Assembly: GCA_965223955.1 (NCBI GenBank)
Contig: OZ245029.1
Location: 682,001 to 746,000 of the forward strand
DNA length: 64,000 nt
Direction of reading: 5' to 3'
Source: Bin75 sp965223955
Lineage (GTDB): Bacteria; Nitrospirota; Nitrospiria; Nitrospirales; UBA8639
In this document: positions 51,224 to 60,301 of the stretch, piece by piece
Layout of the letters: every line of letters begins with the position of its first letter
Numbering within the stretch: position 1 is the first letter of the stretch
Made by a program: the position numbers and the translations under genes
The notes under the pieces: model-generated
Seen by the model: only the letters and a program-made list of their open reading frames with translations
Databases searched by the model: none
What the model was told of the DNA's origin: nothing

Positions 51224-52717
51224 TCAGGCTTTCCTGGCGAGCCGCGCGTCCCATGCGTTCATCTGCCGGGTCACTTGTTTTCGGGACGTGCCCCCGGTTT
51301 GAGCTTTCCGGTCAACGGCCCCTTCGAGGGTCAGGAACAACAGCGCGTCCCTGGAAAAATGCGGGGACGCGGTCTTGAGATCGGCCAACGAAAGATTATG
51401 CCATTCCATCCGGTGCTCCAGGCAATACCGGACCAATTGGCCGACGATGCCATGGGCTTCCCGAAAGGGGACACCTTTCTTCACCAGGTAGTCGGCCAAC
51501 TCCGTAGCCAGGAGAAAGCCGGATCCCAGGGTTCCCGAGAGCACGTCCCGGCGGATACGAAGACGCCGGATCAGCTCGGCATAGACCGTGAGACACTCTA
51601 TCACAGTTCCCATGGCGTCAAAAAGAGGCTCTTTATCCTCTTGCATATCTCGATTGTAACTCAGGGGAAGACCCTTGAGGGTCGTCATGATCGAAAGAAA
51701 ATGCCCGTAGACCCGACCGGTTTTGCCGCGGACCAGTTCGGGCACGTCGGGGTTTTTTTTCTGGGGCAGCATGCTGCTGCCGGTACAAAAGCCGTCCGGA
51801 AGGTCCACAAAGGAAAATTCATGCGACGCCCACAGGACGAGCTCCTCGCTCAACCGGGACAGGTGCATCATGATAATGGACAGCATCCCGAGCGTTTCCG
51901 CCACGTAATCCCGGTCCGAGACCCCGTCCAGACTGTTTCGGGTCAGCGAGGGAAACTCCAGCAGCTTCGCGGTGAATGCCCGGTCGATCGGATAATTGTT
52001 GCCGGCCAGGGCGCCTGAACCAAGCGGCATCACGTTCACGCGTTTGAACGCGTCCTGCGCGCGCGCGTTGTCGCGCTCCAACATTTCCACGTACGCCAGA
52101 AAGTGATGGGCCAGCGAGACGGGTTGGGCACGCTGCAGGTGAGTATACCCGGGAATAATCACGTCGAGGTGCTCACGGGCCTGTCCGAGGAACGCCCGTT
52201 GCAAATCCTGGAGGCGCGCCTGCAACGTCCGGAGGTGATCTCGCAGGTACAACCGGAGATCGAGCGTAACCTGATCGTTCCGGCTCCGGCCGGTATGGAG
52301 CTTTCCCCCCACCGGGCCCACGAGTTCCGTCAACCGGCGTTCCACCGCCATATGAATGTCTTCATCCGAATCCGCAAACGGGAAACGGTTTTCACGAAGC
52401 TCGTCTCGCACCTGTTCGAGCCCGCGCACCAGGGCGCGACGTTCCGTACGGGTCAGGATTTTGGCTTTTTCCAGAGCCTGGCAATGGGCGAGACTGCCCA
52501 GGACGTCGTATTCGAACAAGTGTCGATCGAAGGGCAGGGAGGACGTAAAGCGTTCGACCAATTCATTCGTCGGTTCGGTGAAGCGACCCGTCCAGGCTTT
52601 TGAGGGACTGCTCTTTTTTGCCGGGGGCCGGCGGTTGGAACTCGTAGGGACAACCCCCTGTGGTTGTCCGTCGGCCGGCGGGCGAGAGCGACGCTGTACA
52701 CGCTTGCCGGATTTCAT
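51224..52717 (-). CDS. argH: Argininosuccinate lyase
   Basis: Last step of arginine synthesis, releasing fumarate. The 497 residues show AWTGRFTEPTNELVERFTSS, VGGKLHTGRSRNDQVTLDLR, PGYTHLQRAQPVSLAHHFLA and the signature TGSSMLPQKKNPDVPELVRG. The ATG at 52717 overlaps the argG stop by 4 bp. Before AWTGRF there are 40 extra residues, partly encoded by a palindromic repeat (52648-52669), so the native start region has been extended or altered. Confidence 0.95.
   Translation of the reverse strand: MKSGKRVQRRSRPPADGQPQGVVPTSSNRRPPAKKSSPSKAWTGRFTEPTNELVERFTSSLPFDRHLFEYDVLGSLAHCQALEKAKILTRTERRALVRGLEQVRDELRENRFPFADSDEDIHMAVERRLTELVGPVGGKLHTGRSRNDQVTLDLRLYLRDHLRTLQARLQDLQRAFLGQAREHLDVIIPGYTHLQRAQPVSLAHHFLAYVEMLERDNARAQDAFKRVNVMPLGSGALAGNNYPIDRAFTAKLLEFPSLTRNSLDGVSDRDYVAETLGMLSIIMMHLSRLSEELVLWASHEFSFVDLPDGFCTGSSMLPQKKNPDVPELVRGKTGRVYGHFLSIMTTLKGLPLSYNRDMQEDKEPLFDAMGTVIECLTVYAELIRRLRIRRDVLSGTLGSGFLLATELADYLVKKGVPFREAHGIVGQLVRYCLEHRMEWHNLSLADLKTASPHFSRDALLFLTLEGAVDRKAQTGGTSRKQVTRQMNAWDARLARKA
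52645..52671. repeat. GTAGGGAC-type palindrome inside argH
   Basis: GGACAACC (52648-52655) and GGTTGTCC (52662-52669) are perfect 8-bp arms around CCCTGT, preceded by GTA. The element matches, in layout, those at 54969-54990 (argF) and 45274-45295. It encodes about residues 16-27 of ArgH. Confidence 0.7.
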
Positions 52718-53973
52718 TTCGATCGAGGGGCCTTTCGACGGGAAGTGTTCCGGGAACGCGAAGTCCCTTGGGATTTGTTGATCGCCAGGCGCAAGGCATT
52801 GAGCCGGATAAACCCTTCGGCATCCTGTTGGCGATACCCTTGATCCTCTTCGAAAGTCGCGAGATCTTCCCGGTAGAGCGACCAATCGGATCGCCGGCCC
52901 GTGACCGTGCAGTTCCCCTTGTATAATTTGAGCCGGACCGTGCCGTTCACCCTGTGCTGGGCTTCATCCATGACCTTTTGCAGCAGCACGCGTTCGGGGG
53001 CGAACCAATAGCCATAATACACGAGTTCCGCATACCGTGAAATCAGGCTGTCGCGCAGGTGGAGAACTTCCCGGTCCATGGTCAGGGACTCGATGCCGCG
53101 GTGCGCCGCGTGCAGGATCGTGCCCCCGGGCGTTTCATAGACCCCGCGCGATTTGATGCCTACGTAGCGGTTTTCCACCAGGTCCACCCGTCCGATGCCG
53201 TGTTGCCCCCCGAGCCGGTTGAGGAGGCTGAGGAGATTGGCCGGGGACAGGCGCCGGCCGTTCACCGCGACCGGGTCGCCGCGCTCAAAAGCGATTTCAA
53301 TCTGTTGCGGCTTGTTCGGCGCGCGCTCCGGTGAGACCGTCATCTGAAAGATGGATTCGGGCGGGGCTTTCCAGGGGTCTTCGAGAATCCCGCCTTCGTA
53401 ACTGACGTGAAACAGGTTCAGGTCCATGCTGTAGGGTTTGGCCTTGGTGGCGGTCACGGGAATCCCGTGTTTTCGGGCGTACCGGATCAACTCGCCGCGG
53501 GATTGAAACGACCATTCCCGCCACGGGGCGATGATGGCGATATCGGGGTTCATGGCCGTATACGTGAGCTCGAACCGGACCTGGTCGTTTCCCTTTCCGG
53601 TGGAGCCATGACTCACCGCCTGGGCTTTTTCTTTTTGCGCGATCTCGATCTGTCGCCGGGCGATCAGCGGGCGCGCGATCGAAGTGCCCAATAAATAAGA
53701 GCCCTCGTACACGGCATTGGCCCGGAGCATGGGAAAGACGTAGTCCTTGACGAACGTTTCCCGGAGATCCTCCACGTAGACTTTCGCAGCTCCCACGGCC
53801 ACGGCCTTGTTCTTGATGGCGTGGAGGTCTTCGCCTTGGCCGAGGTCCGCGCAAAAGGCGATGACGTCGGCGTTATATTCCGTTCGGAGCCATTGCAGGA
53901 TTACCGACGTATCGAGGCCGCCGGAATAGGCCAGCACGATTTTCCTGATCGTATGTGGTGAGCGTGTCGGCAT
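52714..53973 (-). CDS. argG: Argininosuccinate synthase
   Basis: Joins citrulline and aspartate with ATP. The 419 residues show the PP-loop IVLAYSGGLDTSVILQWL, VIAFCADLGQGED, STGKGNDQVRFELTY, and GIKSRGVYETPGGTIL. The extra basic C-terminal tail (SRSRNTSRRKAPRSK) is not part of the family core. It overlaps argH by 4 bp and lies 28 bp after argF. Confidence 0.97.
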   Translation of the reverse strand: MPTRSPHTIRKIVLAYSGGLDTSVILQWLRTEYNADVIAFCADLGQGEDLHAIKNKAVAVGAAKVYVEDLRETFVKDYVFPMLRANAVYEGSYLLGTSIARPLIARRQIEIAQKEKAQAVSHGSTGKGNDQVRFELTYTAMNPDIAIIAPWREWSFQSRGELIRYARKHGIPVTATKAKPYSMDLNLFHVSYEGGILEDPWKAPPESIFQMTVSPERAPNKPQQIEIAFERGDPVAVNGRRLSPANLLSLLNRLGGQHGIGRVDLVENRYVGIKSRGVYETPGGTILHAAHRGIESLTMDREVLHLRDSLISRYAELVYYGYWFAPERVLLQKVMDEAQHRVNGTVRLKLYKGNCTVTGRRSDWSLYREDLATFEEDQGYRQQDAEGFIRLNALRLAINKSQGTSRSRNTSRRKAPRSK

Positions 53974-54001
53974 CGTGGTGCAGGGCGTCGGGTGTGAGGC
54001 C

Positions 54002-55105
54002 TCAGGGCCAGGGTCGCCCGAGCCACTCCGTTAAGATCGCTTTTTGAACGTGAAGACGGTTTTCCGCTTGCTGGAGGACCACGGATTGCGGACCGTCCAA
54101 CACCGCCGCGGTAATTTCCTCGCCCCGGTGGGCCGGCAGGCAATGCAGCACCATTGCCGACGGTTTGGCCCGGTGGAGCAGTCCTTCATTTAACTGGTAG
54201 GGGGCCAGGACTTTCAAGCGTTCGGTTTGTTCGTGTTCCTGTCCCATGCTCGTCCAGACGTCCGTATAGAGCGCATCGGCATTCTCCGCGGCGACGGCGG
54301 GATCATGGACAATCTCGATGGTCGCGCCCGTTCGGCCGGCTTCTTCGCGGCTTCGTTCGACGATGCCGGGATCGGGTTGGTATTGAGGCGGGCATCCGAT
54401 GGCGATATGCATCCCCACTTTCGCCCCGGCTTCGATCAACGAATTCGCAATATTGTTCCCGTCTCCCACGTACGCGAGTTTGAGCCCTTCGAAAGAGTTC
54501 TCGGCAAAAAACCCGTTGACTTCCATCAGGGTGAAAAGGTCGGCCAGGATCTGACAGGGATGACACAGGTCCGTCAATCCGTTGATGACCGGGATGGTGG
54601 CATGGCGAGCCCATTCTTCCAACGTGGATTGCTCGAACGTGCGGATCACGAGCCCGTCGAGATACCGCGAAAGCACCAGGGCGGTATCACCGAGACTTTC
54701 CCCCCGGCTGAGTTGGATGGTATCCGATGGAAGGAACAAGGCTTGTCCCCCCAATTGATTCATGCCCGCTTCAAAGGAAACCCGTGTGCGGGTCGAGGGT
54801 TTCTCGAAAAGCAGGCCCAAGGTCAATCCCGACAGCCATTGAGATGCCGGACCGGGCCGCGGAGTGGCCTTGAGTTCGCGGGCAATGCGGAACAGGCGGA
54901 AGATCCGGCTGCCGGAAATATCGGATACGGCCAGCAAGTCTTTCGTGCCGCCCGCCGGCGTCGCAGGAGGGACGGCACGCGGGCCGTCCCCTACAATGCC
55001 GGGGTCGGGAATGGAACGTCCCAACAGGGTCATGTCGGGGACGCCTCCCGTGCCGTCCATGGTCCGTATCGTTTTGCGTGAAACATCAGCCCTGCCTGCC
55101 TTCAT
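54002..55105 (-). CDS. argF: Ornithine carbamoyltransferase
   Basis: Makes citrulline from ornithine and carbamoyl phosphate. The 367 residues include the phosphate-binding FEKPSTRTRVSFEAG, LGLLF and VLSRYLDGLVIRT segments, INGLTDLCHPCQILAD, DVWTSMGQE and the ornithine motif VLHCLPAHRGEEI. The canonical fold starts at KDLLAVSDISG, leaving about 54 extra N-terminal residues that include a repeat-encoded segment. The ATG at 55105 is kept because it overlaps the argD stop in ATGA; ATG 55033 is an alternative. Confidence 0.94.
   Translation of the reverse strand: MKAGRADVSRKTIRTMDGTGGVPDMTLLGRSIPDPGIVGDGPRAVPPATPAGGTKDLLAVSDISGSRIFRLFRIARELKATPRPGPASQWLSGLTLGLLFEKPSTRTRVSFEAGMNQLGGQALFLPSDTIQLSRGESLGDTALVLSRYLDGLVIRTFEQSTLEEWARHATIPVINGLTDLCHPCQILADLFTLMEVNGFFAENSFEGLKLAYVGDGNNIANSLIEAGAKVGMHIAIGCPPQYQPDPGIVERSREEAGRTGATIEIVHDPAVAAENADALYTDVWTSMGQEHEQTERLKVLAPYQLNEGLLHRAKPSAMVLHCLPAHRGEEITAAVLDGPQSVVLQQAENRLHVQKAILTEWLGRPWP
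54969..54993. repeat. GTAGGGAC-type palindrome inside argF
   Basis: GGGACGGC (54969-54976) and GCCGTCCC (54983-54990) are perfect 8-bp arms around ACGCGG, followed by CTAC (GTAG on the coding strand). It encodes about residues 38-46 (VGDGPRAVP) of the ArgF extension. Confidence 0.7.
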
Positions 55106-56313
55106 GAATGAGGAAGCGACTCGAGTCGTTTAGTCAACACACCGGATAACACGTCCAGCAAGCGATCGATCTCTCCGTTGGTCACAATCAGCGGAGGCAC
55201 GAAGCGGAGCACGTTTCCCATCGCGCAGTTGATCAACATGCGCCGGGCCAGACAGTCCCGGACGATCGATTGCCCGTCTATGGAGAGTTCCATGCCTTGC
55301 AGGAGCCCCAGGCCGCGAACCGCCGTGACCACGGAAAACCGGTTCCGCAAAGATTGGAGCCCCTTGTGCAGGTAGGCCCCAGCGGCTTGGCTGCGTTCGA
55401 GTAGACGGTCGTCCAACAAGGCGTTGAGCGTGGCGAGGGCGCCGGCGCAGGACAGGGGATTCCCGCCGAACGTGGACGCATGGGAGCCCGGCCCGAACGC
55501 CTGAGCCACGTCGTCGGTGGCGAGACAGGCCCCGATGGGGAGTCCGCCGCCCAAGCCCTTGGCCAGGGTCATGATATCCGGCCGGACATTGTAGTGTTCA
55601 TACGCAAAGAGGGTGCCGGTTCTTCCCACGCCGGTCTGCACCTCGTCGAAAATCAGCAGCACGTCACGGTCGCGACAGAGCGCGTGCAGTTGTTCCAGAA
55701 ACGCTTCCTCGGCCACCACCACGCCCCCCTCGCCCTGTATGGGTTCAAGCATCACCGCGGCGGTGTGTTGATCCATCTGGCGTTCGATCGAGGCGACGTC
55801 ATTGAAGTCGGCGTATTTAAAACCTTGCGGGAGCGGCGCGAATCCCTGCTGCACTTTGGCCTGTCCCGTTGCGGTGATGGTTGCCAGGGTCCGGCCATGA
55901 AACGAGTTTTTCATGGTGATGATCTCGTAACGGTCCGGGCCGTATTTTTCAACGGAATATTTGCGGGCGAGTTTGATGGCGGCTTCGTTAGCCTCCGCCC
56001 CGCTGTTGCAGAAGAACACTTTGTGGGCAAAGGAATGCGCCACCAATCGCTCGGCGAGCAGCACCTGCGGTTCGGAATAATACAGGTTCGACGTATGCAG
56101 GAGGTGCCGTGCCTGTCGCTCGATGGCCGTGACCAGATCGGGATGGCCGTGACCCAGCGCATTGACCGCGATGCCCGCGACAAAGTCCAGGTATTCCCGG
56201 TCCTCGGCATCATAGACCTTACACCCTTTCCCCCGAACCAGACTGATGGGGAACCGGGCATAGGTGTTCATGATCGTCCGGGCAGAACGTTCTTGCAGGT
56301 CTTCAGTCAACAT
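55102..56313 (-). CDS. argD: Acetylornithine aminotransferase
   Basis: PLP enzyme of arginine synthesis; the same type can also serve in DAP synthesis as succinyl-DAP aminotransferase. The 403 residues show EYLDFVAGIAVNALGHGHPD, FFCNSGAEANEAAIKLARKY, FHGRTLATITATGQ, LIFDEVQTGVGRTG and the PLP lysine in MTLAKGLGGGLPIGA. The ATG at 56313 begins the family homology. It is the first gene of the arg-lys run, so the run's promoter should lie in the repeat-bearing DNA upstream. Confidence 0.96.
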   Translation of the reverse strand: MLTEDLQERSARTIMNTYARFPISLVRGKGCKVYDAEDREYLDFVAGIAVNALGHGHPDLVTAIERQARHLLHTSNLYYSEPQVLLAERLVAHSFAHKVFFCNSGAEANEAAIKLARKYSVEKYGPDRYEIITMKNSFHGRTLATITATGQAKVQQGFAPLPQGFKYADFNDVASIERQMDQHTAAVMLEPIQGEGGVVVAEEAFLEQLHALCRDRDVLLIFDEVQTGVGRTGTLFAYEHYNVRPDIMTLAKGLGGGLPIGACLATDDVAQAFGPGSHASTFGGNPLSCAGALATLNALLDDRLLERSQAAGAYLHKGLQSLRNRFSVVTAVRGLGLLQGMELSIDGQSIVRDCLARRMLINCAMGNVLRFVPPLIVTNGEIDRLLDVLSGVLTKRLESLPHS

Positions 56314-56583
56314 TACGGCGAAACCTCGCGTGGAGAGAGGCGAATCTAGCATAGGGCTTCTCAGTGGTGCAACGGAACGGGGTCCATCTCCTCTCGCGTT
56401 GACAAGGCGTACACCCGCAGCCTTCGCAGGCGACTTGCACAACGCGCCTTCCTTAGTCCCCCTCTTTTGTAAGGAGGGGCGAGGGGAGGTAGAGGCATTC
56501 GTAGCCGCGCCATCTCATGGCGCATTCCTCCCTCTCCCCAAGGCGGGAGAGGGTTGGGGTGAGGGGGGCGGATGAGTGAACGT
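56314..56583. other. Gene-free spacer upstream of argD
   Basis: Contains the 62-bp repeat listed separately and a CTCTCCCCAAGGCGGGAGAG hairpin (56533-56552). No gene is seen and no clear promoter box is recognised. Confidence 0.5.
56440..56501. repeat. 62-bp direct repeat, copy 1
   Basis: Starts CAACGCGCCTTCCTTAGTCC and ends TAGAGGCATTCG. It matches 57901-57962 at 59 of 62 positions in the same orientation. TCCTTTGTAAGGA forms its internal hairpin. Confidence 0.85.
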
Positions 56584-57756
56584 TTACGAAGACGCCGGAA
56601 TAAATCTCCCCTTCGAAGCCAACTCGATAGCCTTTTCATAAGGGAGAACGGTGACGTCACCGACCTTCAGAACCCGTTCGCCCCGATACACCCCAAACGC
56701 CTGCCGGATATCGCCGGACTGCAGCAGGACGTTCAGCCCTCTATTGAATCGTGCTTTCCAGGTACCGGAAGATTTTATTTCAAAACCCACCGCCTGCCTG
56801 CCCCTCTTCCAAATCAGGTCCACTTCGTTGCCGGATTCCGTGCGCCAGTAGAAAAACTGCGCCCCGTGCGAGCGCCACGAATTGAGCGCCCTGAACTCAT
56901 TGAGAATAAAGGTTTCAAACAGGACGCCCGTTTCGGTTGCCGAGGGCTTGTCCCGGTGCAGACCCGCCAAGGCACGCTGCACCCCGCAATCGAAAAGATA
57001 GAATTTGGCATGGGCGACCTCCTTAACCTTGGCTTTGTTGCGGTAGGCAGGCAAATACCAGCCCAGCAGCGTGTCTTCCAGGATACTGAAATACCCCTGG
57101 ACCGTAGACCGGGCGACGCCCACGTCCCTGGCGACGTTGGTGATGTTCAATATCTGCCCGTTCATCAGGGCGGTGACGGACAAAAACCGGTAGAAACTGT
57201 CAAGGTTTCTGACGAGGGCTTCCTGTTGAATTTTTTCTTTCAGGTAGGTCTCGACGTAAGCATCCAGAAATTCGATTTTCTCCATGCTGGCGGCCGATGT
57301 CACGCTCAAGGGCAATTGCCCGTAGCGCAAGACGTCCTGCAACCTGAAGTCCTCGCCGATCTCGAGCATGCTCAGCGGAAACATCTTTTTTGACAAGGCC
57401 CGGCCCGCCAGCATATTGGCATGGGACCTCTTGAGTTTCCGGGCGCTCGAACCGGACAGGGCAAACCGGTAGTCGTGCCGGCTCTCGAATAACAGGGCAT
57501 GCACCTCATCCAATAATTCAGGGAGTTTCTGTACCTCGTCGATAATGATCCAGGCTTTCCTGTTTCTCAGTGCCGCCACTTCTTGAGCGAGCAGGGACGG
57601 GTCCCGTTTATATCGAAGATATTCACCGGACTTCAGCAGGTTGAGACTCAAGGCCGCATGGCCGAGACGTTGATCCAGCCACACGGATTTCCCCGTGCCC
57701 CGCGGGCCGAACAGGAAAAAACTTTTTTCGGGTAGCGTAAGTATTCGAGAGTACAT
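56584..57756 (-). CDS. AAA_14/DUF4143 ATPase
   Basis: The 390 residues have an N-terminal AAA domain (Walker A FLFGPRGTGKSVWLDQ, Walker B AWIIIDEVQKLPELLDEVH, sensor FALSGSSARKLKR, AGRALSKKMFPLSMLEIG) and a C-terminal DUF4143 nuclease-like domain (FYWRTESGNEVDLIW, GFEIKSSGTWKA), whose E.D...EIK pattern fits a PD-(D/E)xK fold. These genes are common in mobile regions; the role is unsettled. Direct repeats of 62 bp lie on both sides. The start may instead be GTG at 57816. Confidence 0.88.
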   Translation of the reverse strand: MYSRILTLPEKSFFLFGPRGTGKSVWLDQRLGHAALSLNLLKSGEYLRYKRDPSLLAQEVAALRNRKAWIIIDEVQKLPELLDEVHALLFESRHDYRFALSGSSARKLKRSHANMLAGRALSKKMFPLSMLEIGEDFRLQDVLRYGQLPLSVTSAASMEKIEFLDAYVETYLKEKIQQEALVRNLDSFYRFLSVTALMNGQILNITNVARDVGVARSTVQGYFSILEDTLLGWYLPAYRNKAKVKEVAHAKFYLFDCGVQRALAGLHRDKPSATETGVLFETFILNEFRALNSWRSHGAQFFYWRTESGNEVDLIWKRGRQAVGFEIKSSGTWKARFNRGLNVLLQSGDIRQAFGVYRGERVLKVGDVTVLPYEKAIELASKGRFIPASS

Positions 57757-57900
57757 GTCGTTGATTCCGTTAAATTTACCGTAAAAATAACGAAACGACC
57801 GACTTCTGTCAATCACTCAGACAGTGGCTTTCCAGTTCTTGGCCCATCAGAAATCGAGTGGCGTCCCCTTGCTCCAGGCAAGCCCCGCCTGCCGTCCGGA

Positions 57901-57962
57901 CAACGCGCCTTCCTTATTCCCCCTCCTTTGTAAGGAAGGGCGAGGGGAGGTAGAGGCATTCG
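57901..57962. repeat. 62-bp direct repeat, copy 2
   Basis: Starts CAACGCGCCTTCCTTATTCC and ends TAGAGGCATTCG; three mismatches to copy 1. The two copies are 1,461 bp apart and bracket the AAA_14/DUF4143 gene. Confidence 0.85.
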
Positions 57963-58012
57963 CATCCCCGCCCGGTGGCCTTCCGGAACATGCGCATGGT
58001 ATAACCTGAACA

Positions 58013-58705
58013 ATGAGAGCTTGCGATGCCTGTCAACAACAGAACCCCGATGATGCCCAATTTTGCCTGCGATGCGGGAAGGAGTTTCTCCCGGAAGCGG
58101 CGCCTGAGGATCCCCCCGAGACGGATCAGGAGGAGCAGTATTGGCGCACGTTGATCGGTCCCGGGAAATGTGTCCAATTCACGTTGACGGGAGGCTGGTC
58201 GTGGAAACCCGCTTGGGACTATTACCGGCGCATGTTTCAACGATTTCACTCCGCGCAAGGACCCCGCTTTTCGCTCACGTGGAACTGGGCCCCGTTTTTT
58301 GTCGAGCCCTTTCTCTGGTTTCTGTATCGCAAAATGTACCTGTTTGCGTTCGTGTATTTTATCGGCCCCATCGGTTCCGTCTTTGTCACCAACGACATCT
58401 CGGTGCCGATCGTGTGGTCGATCATTGCGAGCGCGAGCGCCAATTACGTGTATTACTGGCACTTGAGGGACCTGGTGCTGAAAGTGAAAGCCAGGGTCGG
58501 CCTGGACCACGTGGCCCGCATGCGGCAGCTCACGGATGGAGGCGGCGTCCAACCCTACGTGTTCTGGCTGGTGGCGGCGTCGCTCTTGTTGAAAGCCGGA
58601 GTCTTTTTTGCCGTGCTCGGTGAACCCCCGCTCGACGAAGAGCTTCCATTGCCTGACGGGGAACCGGGCGAAGAAGAGATGGAGGGCCGCCGGATGATCC
58701 TGTAA
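58013..58705 (+). CDS. Zinc-ribbon DUF2628-like membrane protein
   Basis: The 230 residues start with a zinc ribbon (CDACQQQNPDDAQFCLRCGK). A membrane region follows: FSLTWNWAPFFVEPFLWFLY with a helix, MYLFAFVYFIGPIGSVFV, PIVWSIIASASANYVYYWHL and VFWLVAASLLLKAGVFFAVL. The WNWAAFF...WF.YRKMY pattern is typical of DUF2628. The C-terminal tail is acidic. The function is unknown; it parallels the zinc-ribbon membrane protein at 24766. Confidence 0.8.
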   Translation: MRACDACQQQNPDDAQFCLRCGKEFLPEAAPEDPPETDQEEQYWRTLIGPGKCVQFTLTGGWSWKPAWDYYRRMFQRFHSAQGPRFSLTWNWAPFFVEPFLWFLYRKMYLFAFVYFIGPIGSVFVTNDISVPIVWSIIASASANYVYYWHLRDLVLKVKARVGLDHVARMRQLTDGGGVQPYVFWLVAASLLLKAGVFFAVLGEPPLDEELPLPDGEPGEEEMEGRRMIL

Positions 58706-58732
58706 CGGGCGGTCCCGTGAACGAGCCGGGGA

Positions 58733-59569
58733 TCAGCGACCGGGGCCGGCCGGTTGCGACAGTTCCCACATGAACCATGATTGAAACCATTCATAGTCGC
58801 TTTGGTAGGCCGTGTGCACGGTGGGCAGCCCGTCGTCGCTTTTTTCCTTCAACAGGGTGTAGGTCCGGGGCCAGTTCTTGGTCCACCAGGATTTGAGTTC
58901 GCCCGCCGTAAACGGATGGTCATTGGGTTGACGAATACCGGCAGCGGTAATCACGTCCGTGAGAAGCGGCCAATAGCGGTCTTTGCCCAGATTCAGGGTG
59001 CGAAAATGCTCGCGGAGCAAAAACACGACCCACAACTCGGCGCTGTGTTTTTTGTTGTGTTTAAAGGGTTGTGTTTGTCGCAGGGGAATGGGGTCGAAGT
59101 TTTTGATGATCGACGTATAGTCCGCCCCGCCGTAACTGCCGGCCACTGTGGCGATGTCCTGCAACATGTTGGCCAACTCGACCTCGACGATCGGGGAAGC
59201 CGAAGGCGCCGGCTTGGGCCCCAGGGGGTTGACCGTCGTCAGGAGGTCGATCAGGGGTTTTAATTCACGCAGGCGCGTGACCGCGGCATTGAGGATCTGC
59301 GCCGATTCCAACCAGTAATCCGGATCATGCTTGGCAATGCGTTCACGTCCCGGTGGAGGCAGGACGATGGGGATCCAATGGCGCACCAGGACAAACAGGA
59401 TATACTGCATGTCTCCATCGATCTCAGCCACGCGGTCCAGCACGTTGTGGGGCGTGGTTGCGTGGTGAAAAAACTGCTCGACTTTGTCTTCGATGTTCAG
59501 GCGTTGCGCCAGGGTGATCCACCACTGGGCATCGGGTTGAGGGAGATCGGGTTGAGCCATACGCGCCAT
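58733..59569 (-). CDS. Hypothetical protein
   Basis: About 278 residues, soluble and mostly helical, with no signal or membrane helix. Segments include WWITLAQRLNIEDKVEQFFH, YILFVLVRHWIPIVLPPPGR, HSAELWVVFLLREHFRTLNL and the tryptophan-rich end SDYEWFQSWFMWELSQ. I recognise no motif. Starts at 59569 (MARMAQ) or 59560 (MAQPDL) fit the downstream content; the longer frame to 59734 overlaps gpmA on the other strand and is unlikely. Confidence 0.6.
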   Translation of the reverse strand: MARMAQPDLPQPDAQWWITLAQRLNIEDKVEQFFHHATTPHNVLDRVAEIDGDMQYILFVLVRHWIPIVLPPPGRERIAKHDPDYWLESAQILNAAVTRLRELKPLIDLLTTVNPLGPKPAPSASPIVEVELANMLQDIATVAGSYGGADYTSIIKNFDPIPLRQTQPFKHNKKHSAELWVVFLLREHFRTLNLGKDRYWPLLTDVITAAGIRQPNDHPFTAGELKSWWTKNWPRTYTLLKEKSDDGLPTVHTAYQSDYEWFQSWFMWELSQPAGPGR

Positions 59570-59695
59570 GACGGGACACGAGACCGTGAAGACTGAGGAA
59601 CGTGGCTGGCATGGTACGGGGTGCGGGTGAGCAAAGCAAGAGGAGAGAACCGGACGGCCCTGGGCGAAGCGAGGGTTCGGACATGAGGAGGCAGC

Positions 59696-60301
59696 ATGAA
59701 ACACATCGTCCTGATTCGCCACGGTGAATCGCAATGGAATCTTGAAAACCGGTTTACCGGGTGGGTGGACGTCCCTCTAAGCCCCAAGGGTGAACAGGAA
59801 GCACGGGAAGCAGGGGAGAAACTCCGGGCCTTTCGGTTCGATCAAGCCTTTACTTCCGTGTTGACGCGGGCCATCAGGACCCTGGAGATCGTGTTGGACG
59901 TCATCGGCCAACCCGGGCTGCCGGTTGAACAAGACCAGGCGTTGAACGAACGCATGTATGGCGAATTACAGGGCCTCAACAAAACCGAAACCGCAGAAAA
60001 ATACGGAGAGGCGCAGGTGAAATTGTGGCGGAGAAGTTACGACGTGCGGCCCCCGGGCGGAGAAAGTTTACAGGACACGGCCGACCGCGTGCTGCCCTAT
60101 TACCGGGACCGGATGTGGCCGCGACTGGCCAAAGGCGAGACGCTGCTGGTGGTGGCACATGGGAACAGCCTGCGAGCCCTCGTCATGCACCTCGACCGGC
60201 TTTCCCGCGAAGAAGTGCTCGAACTGAATATCCCCACCGGCGCCCCGTTGCTGTATGAACTGGACGACCAGGGTCAAGCCGTCGCCCATCGCTATCTCTA
60301 A
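59696..60301 (+). CDS. gpmA: 2,3-bisphosphoglycerate-dependent phosphoglycerate mutase
   Basis: Interconverts 3- and 2-phosphoglycerate in glycolysis. The 201 residues show IRHGESQWNLENRFTGWVDV with catalytic His9, SVLTRAIRT, the acid motif LNERMYGELQGLNKTETAEK and the second histidine in VVAHGNSLRALVMH. It is about 50 residues shorter than the E. coli enzyme, as in many other bacteria. GAGGAGGCAGC gives a strong ribosome site. Confidence 0.93.
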   Translation: MKHIVLIRHGESQWNLENRFTGWVDVPLSPKGEQEAREAGEKLRAFRFDQAFTSVLTRAIRTLEIVLDVIGQPGLPVEQDQALNERMYGELQGLNKTETAEKYGEAQVKLWRRSYDVRPPGGESLQDTADRVLPYYRDRMWPRLAKGETLLVVAHGNSLRALVMHLDRLSREEVLELNIPTGAPLLYELDDQGQAVAHRYL

